A stretch of DNA of 64,000 bases from WLMZ01 sp037140375 (GCA_037140375.1 JBAXER010000002.1:1-64000), one strand, 5' to 3'. Positions 49,845 through 58,846 are shown, counted from the first letter of the stretch. Program-made: numbers and translations. The notes: a model not told the origin generated them from the letters alone.

Positions 49845-51205
49845 TGCAGCGAGTCCAGAACCTGTGGAATCAGCGGCAACAAGTCGCTGGCGATGAGCCC
49901 GCGGCGAGGCCCCAAACGACCAGCCCGACCGTGAATCCATGCTCCTGCTGCCGCTGCCTGAAACGCCGAGAGACCCTGCGCGAGAAGTGCGCCGATGATG
50001 CCCGACAGCACGTCGCCGGTTCCGGCGGTGGCCAGACGTTCGTCACCGGCGGTGACGACAAGTACACGACCATCGGGATCGGCCACCACTGTTGCCGGGC
50101 CTTTGAGCAACACGACCACGCCGAGTTCAAACGCCAACAAGCGCGCTTCCATGATTCGATCGGGTCCGACCTTGGCGCCGGCGAGCAACGCGAATTCACC
50201 ATCGTGCGGCGTGACCACGGTTGGTGCCTCGCGAGCTTTCAGCACTGCGGCCGGCCCGTCGCTGCTCCACGCCAAGGCGAATAGACCGTCGCCGTCGATC
50301 ACCGTGGGAACTAACGATTTGCTCACGACTGTTCGGATCGCAGCAACGTTTCCCTGACTCCGGCCGAGGCCGGGGCCAATCACCAACGATTGAAAACGAT
50401 CAAGGCTGGTCAGCGCTTCGCGTGCCCAGTCGCCGCCGCCCAACGGGCGCTGCACGTACTCGTGGTCGCCGCTGTTGGGCACGGCACCCGGCACTGAGAG
50501 GTGAACCATGCCGGCTCCACTTCTCTGCGCAGCGCTCGCAGCCAAATGAGCAGCGCCGGTCATCCCCGGGCTGCCGGCGATGATCTGTGTGGCCGCGCTC
50601 CACTTGTGCGCATCGGCCTCGCGTGGTTCCCACCATTCGGCGACGTCGCTTTGCTGCACCAGATGAACCCTGACATGTGCCGCCGAGAGCCCGATGTCGA
50701 TCACCTCGACAGACCCCGCTAGCGCTGCTCCCGGCTCGAACACAAGCCCAGGCTTCAACGCAACAAAAGTCACGGTGTGGTCGGCCTGCATGACTCCCGA
50801 GCCAGCCGCCCCAGTGAGGCCATCGACCCCCGACGGAATGTCGACTGCGAGGACAAGCGCTGAGCCCGGATCGGGAGCCTGCCACAATCCATGAAACCCG
50901 GTTCCGTACGCAGCATCAATGACCAAGTCACAATCAGGCAACACCGTTGGGCAATCGGCCACCGCGAACACGGTCACCTGCACGCCCTTGAGCGCGAGCT
51001 TGCGAGCGGCAACTCGACCATCGGCACCGTTATTGCCCGGGCCAGCTACAACCACAACACGGCGGCCGTACGAACCGCCCAACATTCGCAACGCGGCCCA
51101 CGCAACTGCAGAGCCGGCTCGCTCGATAAACACATTCGCTGGGGTCTGTCGCGAAGCAGCCGCGTCGATGTCTCGCATCTCGTCTGGCGTCACGATCGAC
51201 AACAT
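49841..51205 (-). CDS. nnr: Bifunctional NAD(P)H-hydrate epimerase / ADP-dependent dehydratase
   Basis: This 454-residue protein repairs hydrated NAD(P)H. The N-terminal YjeF_N epimerase (about residues 1-200) has VVAGPGNNGADGRVAARKL and AVDIPSGVDGLTG. The C-terminal ribokinase-like dehydratase has IIAGSPGMTGAAHLAASAA, VVTPHDGEFALLAG and TAGTGDVLSGIIGALLAQG. The domain order matches the usual bacterial fusion. The gene frequently sits near alr and acpS in Actinobacteria, as here. It is coupled to alr and 51 bases downstream of acpS. Confidence 0.95.
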   Translation of the reverse strand: MLSIVTPDEMRDIDAAASRQTPANVFIERAGSAVAWAALRMLGGSYGRRVVVVAGPGNNGADGRVAARKLALKGVQVTVFAVADCPTVLPDCDLVIDAAYGTGFHGLWQAPDPGSALVLAVDIPSGVDGLTGAAGSGVMQADHTVTFVALKPGLVFEPGAALAGSVEVIDIGLSAAHVRVHLVQQSDVAEWWEPREADAHKWSAATQIIAGSPGMTGAAHLAASAAQRSGAGMVHLSVPGAVPNSGDHEYVQRPLGGGDWAREALTSLDRFQSLVIGPGLGRSQGNVAAIRTVVSKSLVPTVIDGDGLFALAWSSDGPAAVLKAREAPTVVTPHDGEFALLAGAKVGPDRIMEARLLAFELGVVVLLKGPATVVADPDGRVLVVTAGDERLATAGTGDVLSGIIGALLAQGLSAFQAAAAGAWIHGRAGRLGPRRGLIASDLLPLIPQVLDSLQ

Positions 51206-51256
51206 GTCGTTGAGCGTAGCTAGTACACACCCTCGCCGCCGGCGAGGACGTCGCGC

Positions 51257-51622
51257 CTACTCGGCGATCACGTATGCAATGGCGAGCAAGTCGCTGTGTG
51301 TCAGCGAAACATGCCACCGCGTGACCCCCGCGTCGCGTGCCAGTTCGGCGGCTCGCGCCGAGACCCGTAACGACGGCGCACCCGAGTCGATACGGGTGAC
51401 CGACACATCGTGAAAGCCAAACGCGCCAAGGCCCACGCCGAGCGCCTTCATCACTGCTTCTCGCGCAGCAAAGCGAACCGCAAGCGACGGCACCGGATCG
51501 ATCTTTGAGGCCACGTACTCAAGTTCGTCTGCGGTGAACAATCGTTCGCGCATGGTTGGCGTGCGTTGCAGCGAGCGCCGAAACCGATCTATCTCTATCG
51601 CGTCGACTCCGATGCCGATCAT
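51257..51622 (-). CDS. acpS: Holo-[acyl-carrier-protein] synthase
   Basis: AcpS transfers 4'-phosphopantetheine from CoA to the serine of acyl carrier protein. The 121-residue protein has MIGIGVDAIEIDRFRRSL with the metal ligand Asp7 and the second motif RFAAREAVMKALG. It ends WHVSLTHSDLLAIAYVIAE. The length is normal for the family. It starts 3 bases after the stop of the GlmS-like gene and is followed by nnr, a common bacterial arrangement. Confidence 0.95.
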   Translation of the reverse strand: MIGIGVDAIEIDRFRRSLQRTPTMRERLFTADELEYVASKIDPVPSLAVRFAAREAVMKALGVGLGAFGFHDVSVTRIDSGAPSLRVSARAAELARDAGVTRWHVSLTHSDLLAIAYVIAE

Positions 51623-51625
51623 GAT

Positions 51626-54600
51626 CTAACGACGCCAGCGATCGGCCATCTCGCTGATGGGCAAGATCAGCAAATCGCCCACCGGAAGCTCGCCGAGCAA
51701 ATCGTCGCTGAATCCACCTTCGGTTTCGGCCACCCAGTCGACAAGACGGTTGTATCGGCGGTCGTAACCCTGCAGGACCCCACGCATGACGGCGGCCGGC
51801 AAGCGATCGTGGAACCGCACGTGCAACAACGTGATGCCAGTGATCTGCGCACCCTTGAGCTCGGGCACAAAGATCACAGTGCGGCCATCGCTGCGCCCAC
51901 GCGCCACGAGCACATCTCGTTCGGCTGCGACGCGGCGCTTGGTGCCCACCAGCGAATGGTTGCGCTCGACACGAGATGCGACATCGCGCGACAGACCCCC
52001 ACGATCCACGATCGTGATCGTTGCGCTCGTGGTGTCGGGATCGCCCTCGATGCCGTAACGGGTGAACCCAACAACCTCGGCAACGGCCGGGTCGAGATCG
52101 GCAAGCACCTTCATCGAGCGATACGACAAGCGATCGCGACCAACCCCGAGCGAGAGCACCGATTGCACCAAGCGGCGGTCGAGCACACCTTCGTCGTTGC
52201 GACTGATGCCGACGGTGACCGTCTTGGCCTGATGCTTGATTGCATCGATGGGGCGGGTGAGTTCTTCGATGGCGCGCGTGAGTGCGGCAGTGAGATCGTC
52301 GATGAGCGCGCTCGGCGTGCCCACCTTGCCGGTATCGGCGTGATACGACTCGAGCGGCGCATCACTGAGCGCATCACGCAACATCGACACCACCCGAACA
52401 GCTGTCGATGCTTCCATCTGACCGTCGTACACACCTGTGCGCAGCGCTACGAAGAACCGTTCGGCGATGGGCTCAAGCTCCTTGCGCACCAACCGCATCA
52501 CTTCGTCGCCAACATCGGTGGTCGAGACTGCCCGCTCAATCACCTCGCGGGCCTCGCGCAGCGGACGAGCCGATGCGTCGATGGCCAGCGCTGCCTCATA
52601 GCCAAAAAGGTGGCCCACCATCGCCGACAAGATGAAGGCAAGTGCGCCATCTACAGCCGGCACTCCGATCACTTGAGCAGCAGCCGAAAAACGCTTGTCG
52701 CCCTCGGTGGCAATCACAATCGGCAGCGCCTTGTGGGCGCGGAAGATGGCGACCTCCTTAGCGACGTCGTCGGCCGTGCCGCCAACCAAGCCCGCAGCGC
52801 ACACGATGATGAGCGGTTCACACGAGAGATCGATGTGCTTCTTATCTTCTGTGACATCGCAGGCGATGCTCTTGTAGCAAAGCTCGCTGAGCTTGATCCG
52901 CACCTCTTGCGCAGCCACGGCATTCGCGCCGTTCCCGACCACAGTCCAATACCGACGCTGCGGGGCGAACCGACGAGCGGCCTCGCCAATCTGGTCGCGC
53001 AGCCCAAGCACCGACACAAGCGCATCGGGAATCTCACGCAACGACGAGAGCAACTGATGCCTGCGTTGCGCCGAACCAAGACCTGCGGCCTCGCTGATCG
53101 CACAGGCCAGCAACGCACCGGCGGCGACCTGCGCGTAGAACGCTTTTGTTGAGGCGACGCTCATCTCAACATCGCGACCGTCAGAGGTATACAACACGCC
53201 ATCGGCCTTGTCGGTGAGATCGCTGTTGCGACGATTCACAATGCCAATCACGCATGCACCGCGGCCGCGAACAAGATCGACCGTTCGATTGGTGTCGGTG
53301 GTCGTACCGCTCTGGCTCACCGCCACCACGAGCGTGTCGCTCATGTCGAGGCGCATACCAAAGCCACTGAGTTCAGTAGCCACCACAGGGTCGACATCGA
53401 GGCCGCCCTCGGTGAGCGTTGCGAGCGTTGCTGCCATGCTGCGCCCGGCGATGGCGGCAGTTCCCTGGCCGATCACAAGAACTCGACGAATGGCTCCGGT
53501 GGCCAGACGCTCAGCAATAAACGGAGGAAGCGATCGAGCCCCAACGGCTGCGCGCAACATGCCGTCGCGGTCGATGATCTTGCCGCGCAATGTCTTGCGG
53601 AAGCTCTCGGGGGCCTCGGTGATTTCCTTCAGCAAGAAGTGTGGAGCCGCGCCGCGATCGATGTCGCGGGTAGTTACCTCGGCCACAACGACGTCTCGCA
53701 CTGCGAGCGGCAACTCGGTGCCGCTATACGACAAGCGACGGATGCCTTCGAGTTCGCCAGCATGTGCCGCCGACAATGCGAACACTTGGCCGCGGCTTTC
53801 GGGCTGGTCTGGATCGCTGGGGGTCTCGCCGTCCATACGCACATAGCGGCTTGTCTCTTCGACCACGCCATACGGTTCGCTAGCAACGATGAACGCATCG
53901 TCGGCGAGGCCCACATACAGCGCCTGGCCACTGCCGCGCAGAGCAAACAACATTTGCTCCGGCTCGCCGGCACTGGCCGCGCCGATAGCAACGCTGCCCT
54001 CAAAGCTGGCGACCGTGCGTCGAAACGCTTCAACAACGTCGCCGTTCGATGCAGCAGAAAAACGTGAGACCAACGCGGGAATCACCTTGGCGTCGGTGGT
54101 GATGGGCCCAGCGATTCGTAGGCCGTGCTCGATCTTCAGATCGGCATGGTTATCGACATCGCCATTCAGCGCCGCCACCAAATATGGCCCCTGCTCGTAA
54201 CCAGCTTCGAGTTCATCGCTGTTCAGCGGATGGCAGTTTGGCTCGCTGATAATGCCCACACTTGCCCAGCGCGTGTGACCCAATACGTTGAGTCGCGAGG
54301 TCGGCGATGACAACGCGAGGCGCAACAGGTCATCACCCATCACTGCTGCACGCAACGCACGGGTGTTATCGCCAAGCTCACCGATCTCGGCGGCGGCTTT
54401 ATACACGAAGCTCAGGCATTGCCCGGCGACACGCACCGAACCGCCGGTGAACAATGAATTGTCGTTGCGTCCAGCCAGCAAACTACGCACTGCAGGATCA
54501 TCGATCGACAGGTTGTGACCCCACACGAACAGATGTAAACCGGCCGAGTCGCGGCCGCGCACCTCGAGGCGATCGAGCGCCGAGAACGCCTGCTGCACTG

Positions 54601-55030
54601 CGAAGTAAGCCGCCACCGCCGCAGGCGCGGCGTCGCGACCCGCGAGTTCATCGACCGCGCGCGCCGCGCGCAGGCGGTCGTTGCGAATCGACCAGAGGGC
54701 ATCACGCAAACGACCGATCACCACGTTGGTGGCCTCAACCACATCGGGCGTGAGATCAGTACCCAGCTCAAGCGTCGACTCTGCACTGGCCAGCGCCGCC
54801 TCAAGCTGGTCGACACGGGCGATGATGCTGGCCGCCAATTCGTGGCGACCCACCAACGCCTGAACGCCCGCAACTCCGCGCAGCGTTTGGTCGAGCGCAG
54901 CACAGGCGTCGGCCATGGCGGCAGTACTCGGGCTCAGGCCAAGGGCCTCATCGAGCGCGGCGATGATGCTGGCAGAGGTTGGTGCCAATCGCGTGGTCGG
55001 CTTGCTCAAAATCGCAATGATCCCGCACAT
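51626..55030 (-). CDS. Oversized GlmS-like protein (glutaminase + double SIS + C-terminal extension)
   Basis: This 1134-residue protein is homologous to glucosamine-6-phosphate synthase (about 610 residues). Cys2 (MCGIIAIL), RGRDSAG (158-164), GHTRWAS (251-257), ALNGDVDN (287-294), KEITEAPES (468-476), SQSGTTTDT (572-580) and VASTKAF (625-631) match GlmS. A roughly 130-residue helical insert follows Cys2 and about 50 more residues precede HTRWA. The sugar-site His is kept (KKHIDLS, His732), but Arg828 appears at the place of the Schiff-base Lys near the GlmS C-terminus. About 300 further residues follow, unlike any domain I recognise. It lies 52 bases after glmM, suggesting a hexosamine role; it may be GlmS, a regulator or a different enzyme. 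Confidence 0.8.
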   Translation of the reverse strand: MCGIIAILSKPTTRLAPTSASIIAALDEALGLSPSTAAMADACAALDQTLRGVAGVQALVGRHELAASIIARVDQLEAALASAESTLELGTDLTPDVVEATNVVIGRLRDALWSIRNDRLRAARAVDELAGRDAAPAAVAAYFAVQQAFSALDRLEVRGRDSAGLHLFVWGHNLSIDDPAVRSLLAGRNDNSLFTGGSVRVAGQCLSFVYKAAAEIGELGDNTRALRAAVMGDDLLRLALSSPTSRLNVLGHTRWASVGIISEPNCHPLNSDELEAGYEQGPYLVAALNGDVDNHADLKIEHGLRIAGPITTDAKVIPALVSRFSAASNGDVVEAFRRTVASFEGSVAIGAASAGEPEQMLFALRGSGQALYVGLADDAFIVASEPYGVVEETSRYVRMDGETPSDPDQPESRGQVFALSAAHAGELEGIRRLSYSGTELPLAVRDVVVAEVTTRDIDRGAAPHFLLKEITEAPESFRKTLRGKIIDRDGMLRAAVGARSLPPFIAERLATGAIRRVLVIGQGTAAIAGRSMAATLATLTEGGLDVDPVVATELSGFGMRLDMSDTLVVAVSQSGTTTDTNRTVDLVRGRGACVIGIVNRRNSDLTDKADGVLYTSDGRDVEMSVASTKAFYAQVAAGALLACAISEAAGLGSAQRRHQLLSSLREIPDALVSVLGLRDQIGEAARRFAPQRRYWTVVGNGANAVAAQEVRIKLSELCYKSIACDVTEDKKHIDLSCEPLIIVCAAGLVGGTADDVAKEVAIFRAHKALPIVIATEGDKRFSAAAQVIGVPAVDGALAFILSAMVGHLFGYEAALAIDASARPLREAREVIERAVSTTDVGDEVMRLVRKELEPIAERFFVALRTGVYDGQMEASTAVRVVSMLRDALSDAPLESYHADTGKVGTPSALIDDLTAALTRAIEELTRPIDAIKHQAKTVTVGISRNDEGVLDRRLVQSVLSLGVGRDRLSYRSMKVLADLDPAVAEVVGFTRYGIEGDPDTTSATITIVDRGGLSRDVASRVERNHSLVGTKRRVAAERDVLVARGRSDGRTVIFVPELKGAQITGITLLHVRFHDRLPAAVMRGVLQGYDRRYNRLVDWVAETEGGFSDDLLGELPVGDLLILPISEMADRWRR

Positions 55031-55082
55031 GGCTTGCAGGTTACCGCGCTGGGCTACGTGTGGATCTTCGTTGGCAATTCGA

Positions 55083-56405
55083 TCAGCTGAAACGGGCCCG
55101 AACGATGTCGGCCAACCCATTGGCAACATCGTGCGCCACGGCATCAGTTGCCGCCTCGACCATTACCCGCACGAGCGGCTCAGTGCCACTGGCCCGCAAC
55201 AGCACTCGGCCCTCGCCGCCAAGCGCAGCTTCGGCTTGGGCCAATTCGCTGGTGAGTTCGATTGCGATATCGGGATGACGATCGGCCACTCGCACGTTCA
55301 CGAGCACCTGAGGGAACGCCGTCATCACATCACGCGACATCTCGGCCAACGAACGGTGCGACGAGTGCGTGTGGTGTAGCAGTCGAAGGCCCGCGAGTAA
55401 GCCGTCGCCGGTGGTCGCCAGATCTCGATAAATCACATGCCCGCTCTGCTCGCCGCCAATTGAGTAACCACCAGCGTCGAGTGCTTCGAGCACATAGCGG
55501 TCGCCCACCGCAGTGGCCACCACGGCGATTCCCGCTGCCTGCATCGCTCGATGAAACCCAAGATTGCTCATCACCGTGACAACGACTGCGTTGCCGGTGA
55601 GGCGGCCCTCAGCCTGCAACTGCAGCGCCGCCAGAGCAATGAGACGGTCGCCATCGACGATGCGTCCTTCATTGTCAACCGCAATCACGCGGTCACCGTC
55701 GCCGTCGAAGGCAAGACCTGCGTGGGCGCCGTGCTCGAGCACAGCGTTTACAAGTGAGGCCGGATGTGTTGCACCACATTCGGCGTTGATGTTCGTGCCG
55801 TTTGGCGTGGCGTGCATCACAATCACGTCGGCACCGAGCGCAGCCACCGCCGCCGGACCAGCAACGCTCATTGCACCATTGGCACAGTCGAGCACCACGC
55901 GCACGCCAGCGAGGCAACCGGGCGGAAACAGCGACACAACGTGTTGCACATACTCAGTCACTGCATCGACAACCACATCAGCAGAGGCCTTCGAAGCCGA
56001 TGCGATTGCGCCATCAGCAAGCACTCCTTCAAGGCGTGCCTCGATCGACGACTCGACATCGTCAGTGAGCTTCAGCCCACCAACGGCAAAGATCTTCACG
56101 CCATTGTCCGAATACGGATTGTGCGATGCCGTGATCATCGCCGCGGGTACACCTCGGCGCGCCGAAAGTAACGCCAACGCAGGGGTCGGTAACACTCCGC
56201 ACGATTGCACCGTCTGGGCCTGCGCGTGCAAGCCCTGGGTCAATGCAAATTCAAGCAGTTCACCAGACTCGCGGGTATCGCGACCAATGAGCCATGTTCC
56301 ACCGTCGAGTACCTGAGCCACGGCAACGCCCAGGCATTGCACATAATCGGTGGTCAGTTCGGTGAGCGCAACGCCGCGCACACCATCGGTGCCGAAGCGA
56401 AGCAA
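55083..56405 (-). CDS. glmM: Phosphoglucosamine mutase
   Basis: GlmM interconverts glucosamine-6-phosphate and glucosamine-1-phosphate on the way to UDP-GlcNAc. The 440-residue protein has LRFGTDGVRG at its start, the phosphoserine loop MITASHNPYSDNG (Ser94), the metal loop DGDGDR and a C-terminal RASGTEPLVRVMVEA. No ATG fits the family start; TTG at 56405, 1 base after the rpsI stop, gives the expected MLRFGTDG. Longer starts would run back into rpsI. Its neighbour is the GlmS-like gene. Confidence 0.95.
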   Translation of the reverse strand: MLRFGTDGVRGVALTELTTDYVQCLGVAVAQVLDGGTWLIGRDTRESGELLEFALTQGLHAQAQTVQSCGVLPTPALALLSARRGVPAAMITASHNPYSDNGVKIFAVGGLKLTDDVESSIEARLEGVLADGAIASASKASADVVVDAVTEYVQHVVSLFPPGCLAGVRVVLDCANGAMSVAGPAAVAALGADVIVMHATPNGTNINAECGATHPASLVNAVLEHGAHAGLAFDGDGDRVIAVDNEGRIVDGDRLIALAALQLQAEGRLTGNAVVVTVMSNLGFHRAMQAAGIAVVATAVGDRYVLEALDAGGYSIGGEQSGHVIYRDLATTGDGLLAGLRLLHHTHSSHRSLAEMSRDVMTAFPQVLVNVRVADRHPDIAIELTSELAQAEAALGGEGRVLLRASGTEPLVRVMVEAATDAVAHDVANGLADIVRARFS

Positions 56406-56406
56406 A

Positions 56407-56802
56407 TCAGCGCTTGGTGTACTGAGGAGCCTTACGGGCCTTCTTGAGACCGTACTTCTTGCTTTCCTTGCGACGTGAGTCACGAGTGAGCAAGCCGGCC
56501 TTCTTCAGCGCTGCGCGCTGCTCAGGATCGAGCTCGATCAACGAACGGGCAATGCCCATTCGCAATGCGCCGGCCTGGCCGCTGATGCCACCACCGTGAA
56601 TGGTTGCATCGATGTCGAACGCCTCTTCGGTGTTCGTGAGACGGAGCGGTTCGCTCACGGTCATACGAGCCATCGCCGTTGGGAAGTAGTTCTCGAAACT
56701 ACGACCGTTCACGGTGACGATGCCGGTGCCGGGGCGCAAGCGCACCCGAGCGACAGATTCCTTACGACGGCCAGTTGTTTGAGTCAGCGGCTTAGTGCCC
56801 AT
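56407..56802 (-). CDS. rpsI: 30S ribosomal protein S9
   Basis: This 131-residue protein has the S9 pattern, with TTGRRKESVARVRLRPG near the start, HGGGISGQAGALRMGIARSL in the core, and a basic C-terminal tail ending APQYTKR whose Lys-Arg contacts P-site tRNA. It follows rplM by 23 bases, the standard L13-S9 pair, and is followed immediately by glmM. Confidence 0.97.
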   Translation of the reverse strand: MGTKPLTQTTGRRKESVARVRLRPGTGIVTVNGRSFENYFPTAMARMTVSEPLRLTNTEEAFDIDATIHGGGISGQAGALRMGIARSLIELDPEQRAALKKAGLLTRDSRRKESKKYGLKKARKAPQYTKR

Positions 56803-56825
56803 GGTGATTCACATTCTCCGAATAC

Positions 56826-57272
56826 TTAGCGCGACTTGGCCGCTGAAAGATCAAATACGACTGGCATCTGTGCCGCATGTGGGTGCTCGGCGCCGCCGTA
56901 CACCTTGAGCTTCTTGATCATCTGACGACCAAGTGGGCCCTTTGGCAACATGCCCCGGATGCTGTTGCGAATTGCCTCTTCGGGCTTACGCGACATGAAG
57001 TTGGCATAGGTCTCGGTCTTGAGGCCGCCTGGGTAACCGCTGTAGCGGTGCACACCTTTGAGTTCGGCCTTGTTTGACGTGAGCACAATCTTGGCCGCAT
57101 TGACGATGATGACATGGTCACCTGTGTCAATGTGTGGGGCGAAGGTTGGCTTGTGCTTACCGCGCAGCACGCGTGCTGCCTCGGTGCACATGCGACCAAG
57201 CACCAAGCCTTCGGCATCAATGACATGCCAGGCTGCGGTGATTTCACTTGCTTTGGGACTGTATGTACGCAT
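56826..57272 (-). CDS. rplM: 50S ribosomal protein L13
   Basis: This 148-residue protein starts MRTYSPKASEITAAWHVIDA and has LGRMCTEAARVLRGKHKPTF, GDHVIIVNAAKIVLT and SIRGMLPKGPLGRQM, all typical of L13. Two adjacent ATGs (57275 and 57272) are possible; the second gives the usual MRTYSPK. GAAAGAAG lies upstream. The upstream spacer (57273-57444) should hold the promoter of the rplM-rpsI unit. Confidence 0.97.
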   Translation of the reverse strand: MRTYSPKASEITAAWHVIDAEGLVLGRMCTEAARVLRGKHKPTFAPHIDTGDHVIIVNAAKIVLTSNKAELKGVHRYSGYPGGLKTETYANFMSRKPEEAIRNSIRGMLPKGPLGRQMIKKLKVYGGAEHPHAAQMPVVFDLSAAKSR

Positions 57273-57444
57273 CATAAGAGCTTCTTTCAACCGGGCGCCG
57301 ACCGGCAGCCACAGGGAACTCAACAAGGATAGGGGTGCCGATGTCGAATCAGCAATCAGATCGGGCGCGAATTCGCGTCCTTTTCGCCGATACGCCAGCA
57401 GAAGTCACGCATCGCACTGATGTCGGCCATCTTTGGAGGATTGC

Positions 57445-57591
57445 GTGACTCGAACTACAACAGCGTTATTTGTCGCCAGTGCTACAAACGACATGACATC
57501 GCGTCTTCTGGTCGGCGCAATCGGCGTGGTGATGCTCGTCGCTGCCGGCTTTGGACTACGCGATTACCTCGGTCGCTACCGCAAACGTTGA
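57445..57591 (+). CDS. Possible small single-helix membrane protein
   Basis: A GTG at 57445 preceded by GGAGGA (57435-57440) opens a 48-codon frame; an internal ATG at 57493 would give 32 residues. The frame contains LLVGAIGVVMLVAAGFGL, a good single membrane helix, followed by a basic tail RDYLGRYRKR that fits a positive-inside topology. Its last 16 bases overlap the convergent truA gene. No family is recognised, and a chance frame is possible; the Shine-Dalgarno and topology are the support. Confidence 0.45.
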   Translation: MTRTTTALFVASATNDMTSRLLVGAIGVVMLVAAGFGLRDYLGRYRKR

Positions 57592-58397
57592 TCCGAAACC
57601 ACCGTTTCTGGATAGCCCACTTCCCACAACACCAGCCCGCGCGCTGGAGCAATTTCTGGGGCGGCCTGGCGATCGCGACCCAACATCAACGAGCGCATCT
57701 CGCCCGCATGCATGCGGCCGAGTCCGACATCGACCAGTGCGCCAACGATTGAGCGCACCATCTGATGGCAAAACGCATTCGCTCGAATCTCGAAACGCAA
57801 CACCCGTGCCTCGCCTGCATTCGGACCTATCGCATCGGTAGTGGCCGTCACATCAGAGATGTTGGCCAACATCACTCGGCGCCGCAGCGACCGCTCGGCT
57901 TGCCCTTCGGCCACCTGAGGTTTACGACAGAACGAGGAGAAGTCGTGCTCACCGATTAACGGATCGCATGCGAGCTGCATCGTGGGCAACAACAGCGGAC
58001 GCGTCACGTGCCATGCCCGATCGGTCAAAAAGGGATTTGCCGTCGATCCGTTGTAGATGGTGTAGCGGTAGTGCCGCCACTGCGCGCTGAAACGCGCGTT
58101 GAATTCGTGTGGCATCCATTCACCGCTGCGCAGTACAACCCGAGGACCACACATGCGATTCACGCGATGCACCAGGTTGCTCAGCACCGTGTTACCGGGA
58201 AGATCACAACTGATCACCTGACCCCATGCGTGCACACCAGCATCAGTTCGGCCGGCGCCAACAAGGTCAACATCGTGGCGAGTAATCAGCGACATTGCCT
58301 CGGTGAGCACACCCATCACCGTGTCGACATTGGGGTTCACCGCAAAGCCGTGAAATCCTGCACCGTCGTATGCGACAACGAAACGAGCCCGCCGCAT
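57576..58397 (-). CDS. truA: tRNA pseudouridine synthase A
   Basis: TruA makes pseudouridine at positions 38-40 of tRNA. The 273-residue protein starts MRRARFVVAYDGAGFHGFAV, with catalytic Asp in GAGRTDAGVHAWGQV, FNARFSAQWRHYRYTIYN and the C-terminal NAFCHQMVRSIVGALVDVG. ATG 58397 lies in the loop of a strong hairpin (58382-58412); GTG 58415 in frame is an alternative start that would place the hairpin wholly inside the gene. It follows rplQ as in many bacteria. Confidence 0.95.
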   Translation of the reverse strand: MRRARFVVAYDGAGFHGFAVNPNVDTVMGVLTEAMSLITRHDVDLVGAGRTDAGVHAWGQVISCDLPGNTVLSNLVHRVNRMCGPRVVLRSGEWMPHEFNARFSAQWRHYRYTIYNGSTANPFLTDRAWHVTRPLLLPTMQLACDPLIGEHDFSSFCRKPQVAEGQAERSLRRRVMLANISDVTATTDAIGPNAGEARVLRFEIRANAFCHQMVRSIVGALVDVGLGRMHAGEMRSLMLGRDRQAAPEIAPARGLVLWEVGYPETVVSDQRLR

Positions 58398-58412
58398 AGC
58401 GACGGGCTCGTT
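58382..58412 (-). terminator. Strong hairpin over the truA start, terminator-like
   Basis: Bases 58382-58395 and 58399-58412 form a 14-bp stem with one G-U pair on the minus-strand RNA and a 3-base loop. It lies just after rplQ and contains the truA ATG in or next to the loop. On the minus strand the stem is followed by TTCGTTGT, a weak U-tract. It may attenuate transcription into truA or control its translation. Confidence 0.6.
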
Positions 58413-58446
58413 CACGTTTTCGATAGCGCCGTTATCCGGCACCGTG

Positions 58447-58818
58447 TTAGACCAGTTCGATGCGCGCCATTTGGGCGTTGTCGCCGTGGCGCGGGCCGAG
58501 CTTGTAAATGCGAAGGTATCCACCTGGGCGCTGGACGTAACGAGGGGCCACTTCGTTGACCAACTTGGCGGTCATCTCGCGGTCGCCCAAGTAGCCCTGA
58601 ATCTGACGGATGCGATGGATACGCATCGGGTCGTCCTCGGTTGCCTTCTTGGCCTTGGTGATCAGCTTCTCGGCGATAGGGCGCAATGCCTTTGCCTTGG
58701 CCTCGGTGGTCACAATTGCCTCAGCGGCAATCAACGACGCAGCCAAGTTGGCCATCATGATCTTTTGGTGTTGTGAGCTGCCGCCGAAGTTGCGGGCTCT
58801 ACGTGGTGTAGCTGGCAT
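58447..58818 (-). CDS. rplQ: 50S ribosomal protein L17
   Basis: This 123-residue protein has the L17 pattern: an N-terminal MPATPRRARNFGGSSQHQ with MMANLAASLI, then TTEAKAKALRPIAEKLITKAK and the C-terminal GGYLRIYKLGPRHGDNAQMARIEL. It follows rpoA by 28 bases at the end of the alpha operon. Confidence 0.97.
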   Translation of the reverse strand: MPATPRRARNFGGSSQHQKIMMANLAASLIAAEAIVTTEAKAKALRPIAEKLITKAKKATEDDPMRIHRIRQIQGYLGDREMTAKLVNEVAPRYVQRPGGYLRIYKLGPRHGDNAQMARIELV

Positions 58819-58846
58819 TAGGGGTCTCCCTCAATGACTTTCTTGG

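Noticed and set aside
51566..53152. A 528-codon plus-strand frame opposite the GlmS-like gene
   Set aside because: Antisense shadow; composition rich in His/Arg/Gln with no recognisable motif or ribosome-binding site.
57363..57380. Short palindrome around GCGCGAATTCGCG upstream of rplM
   Set aside because: Only about 7 bp per arm with no loop and no known operator match; could be chance in GC-rich DNA.
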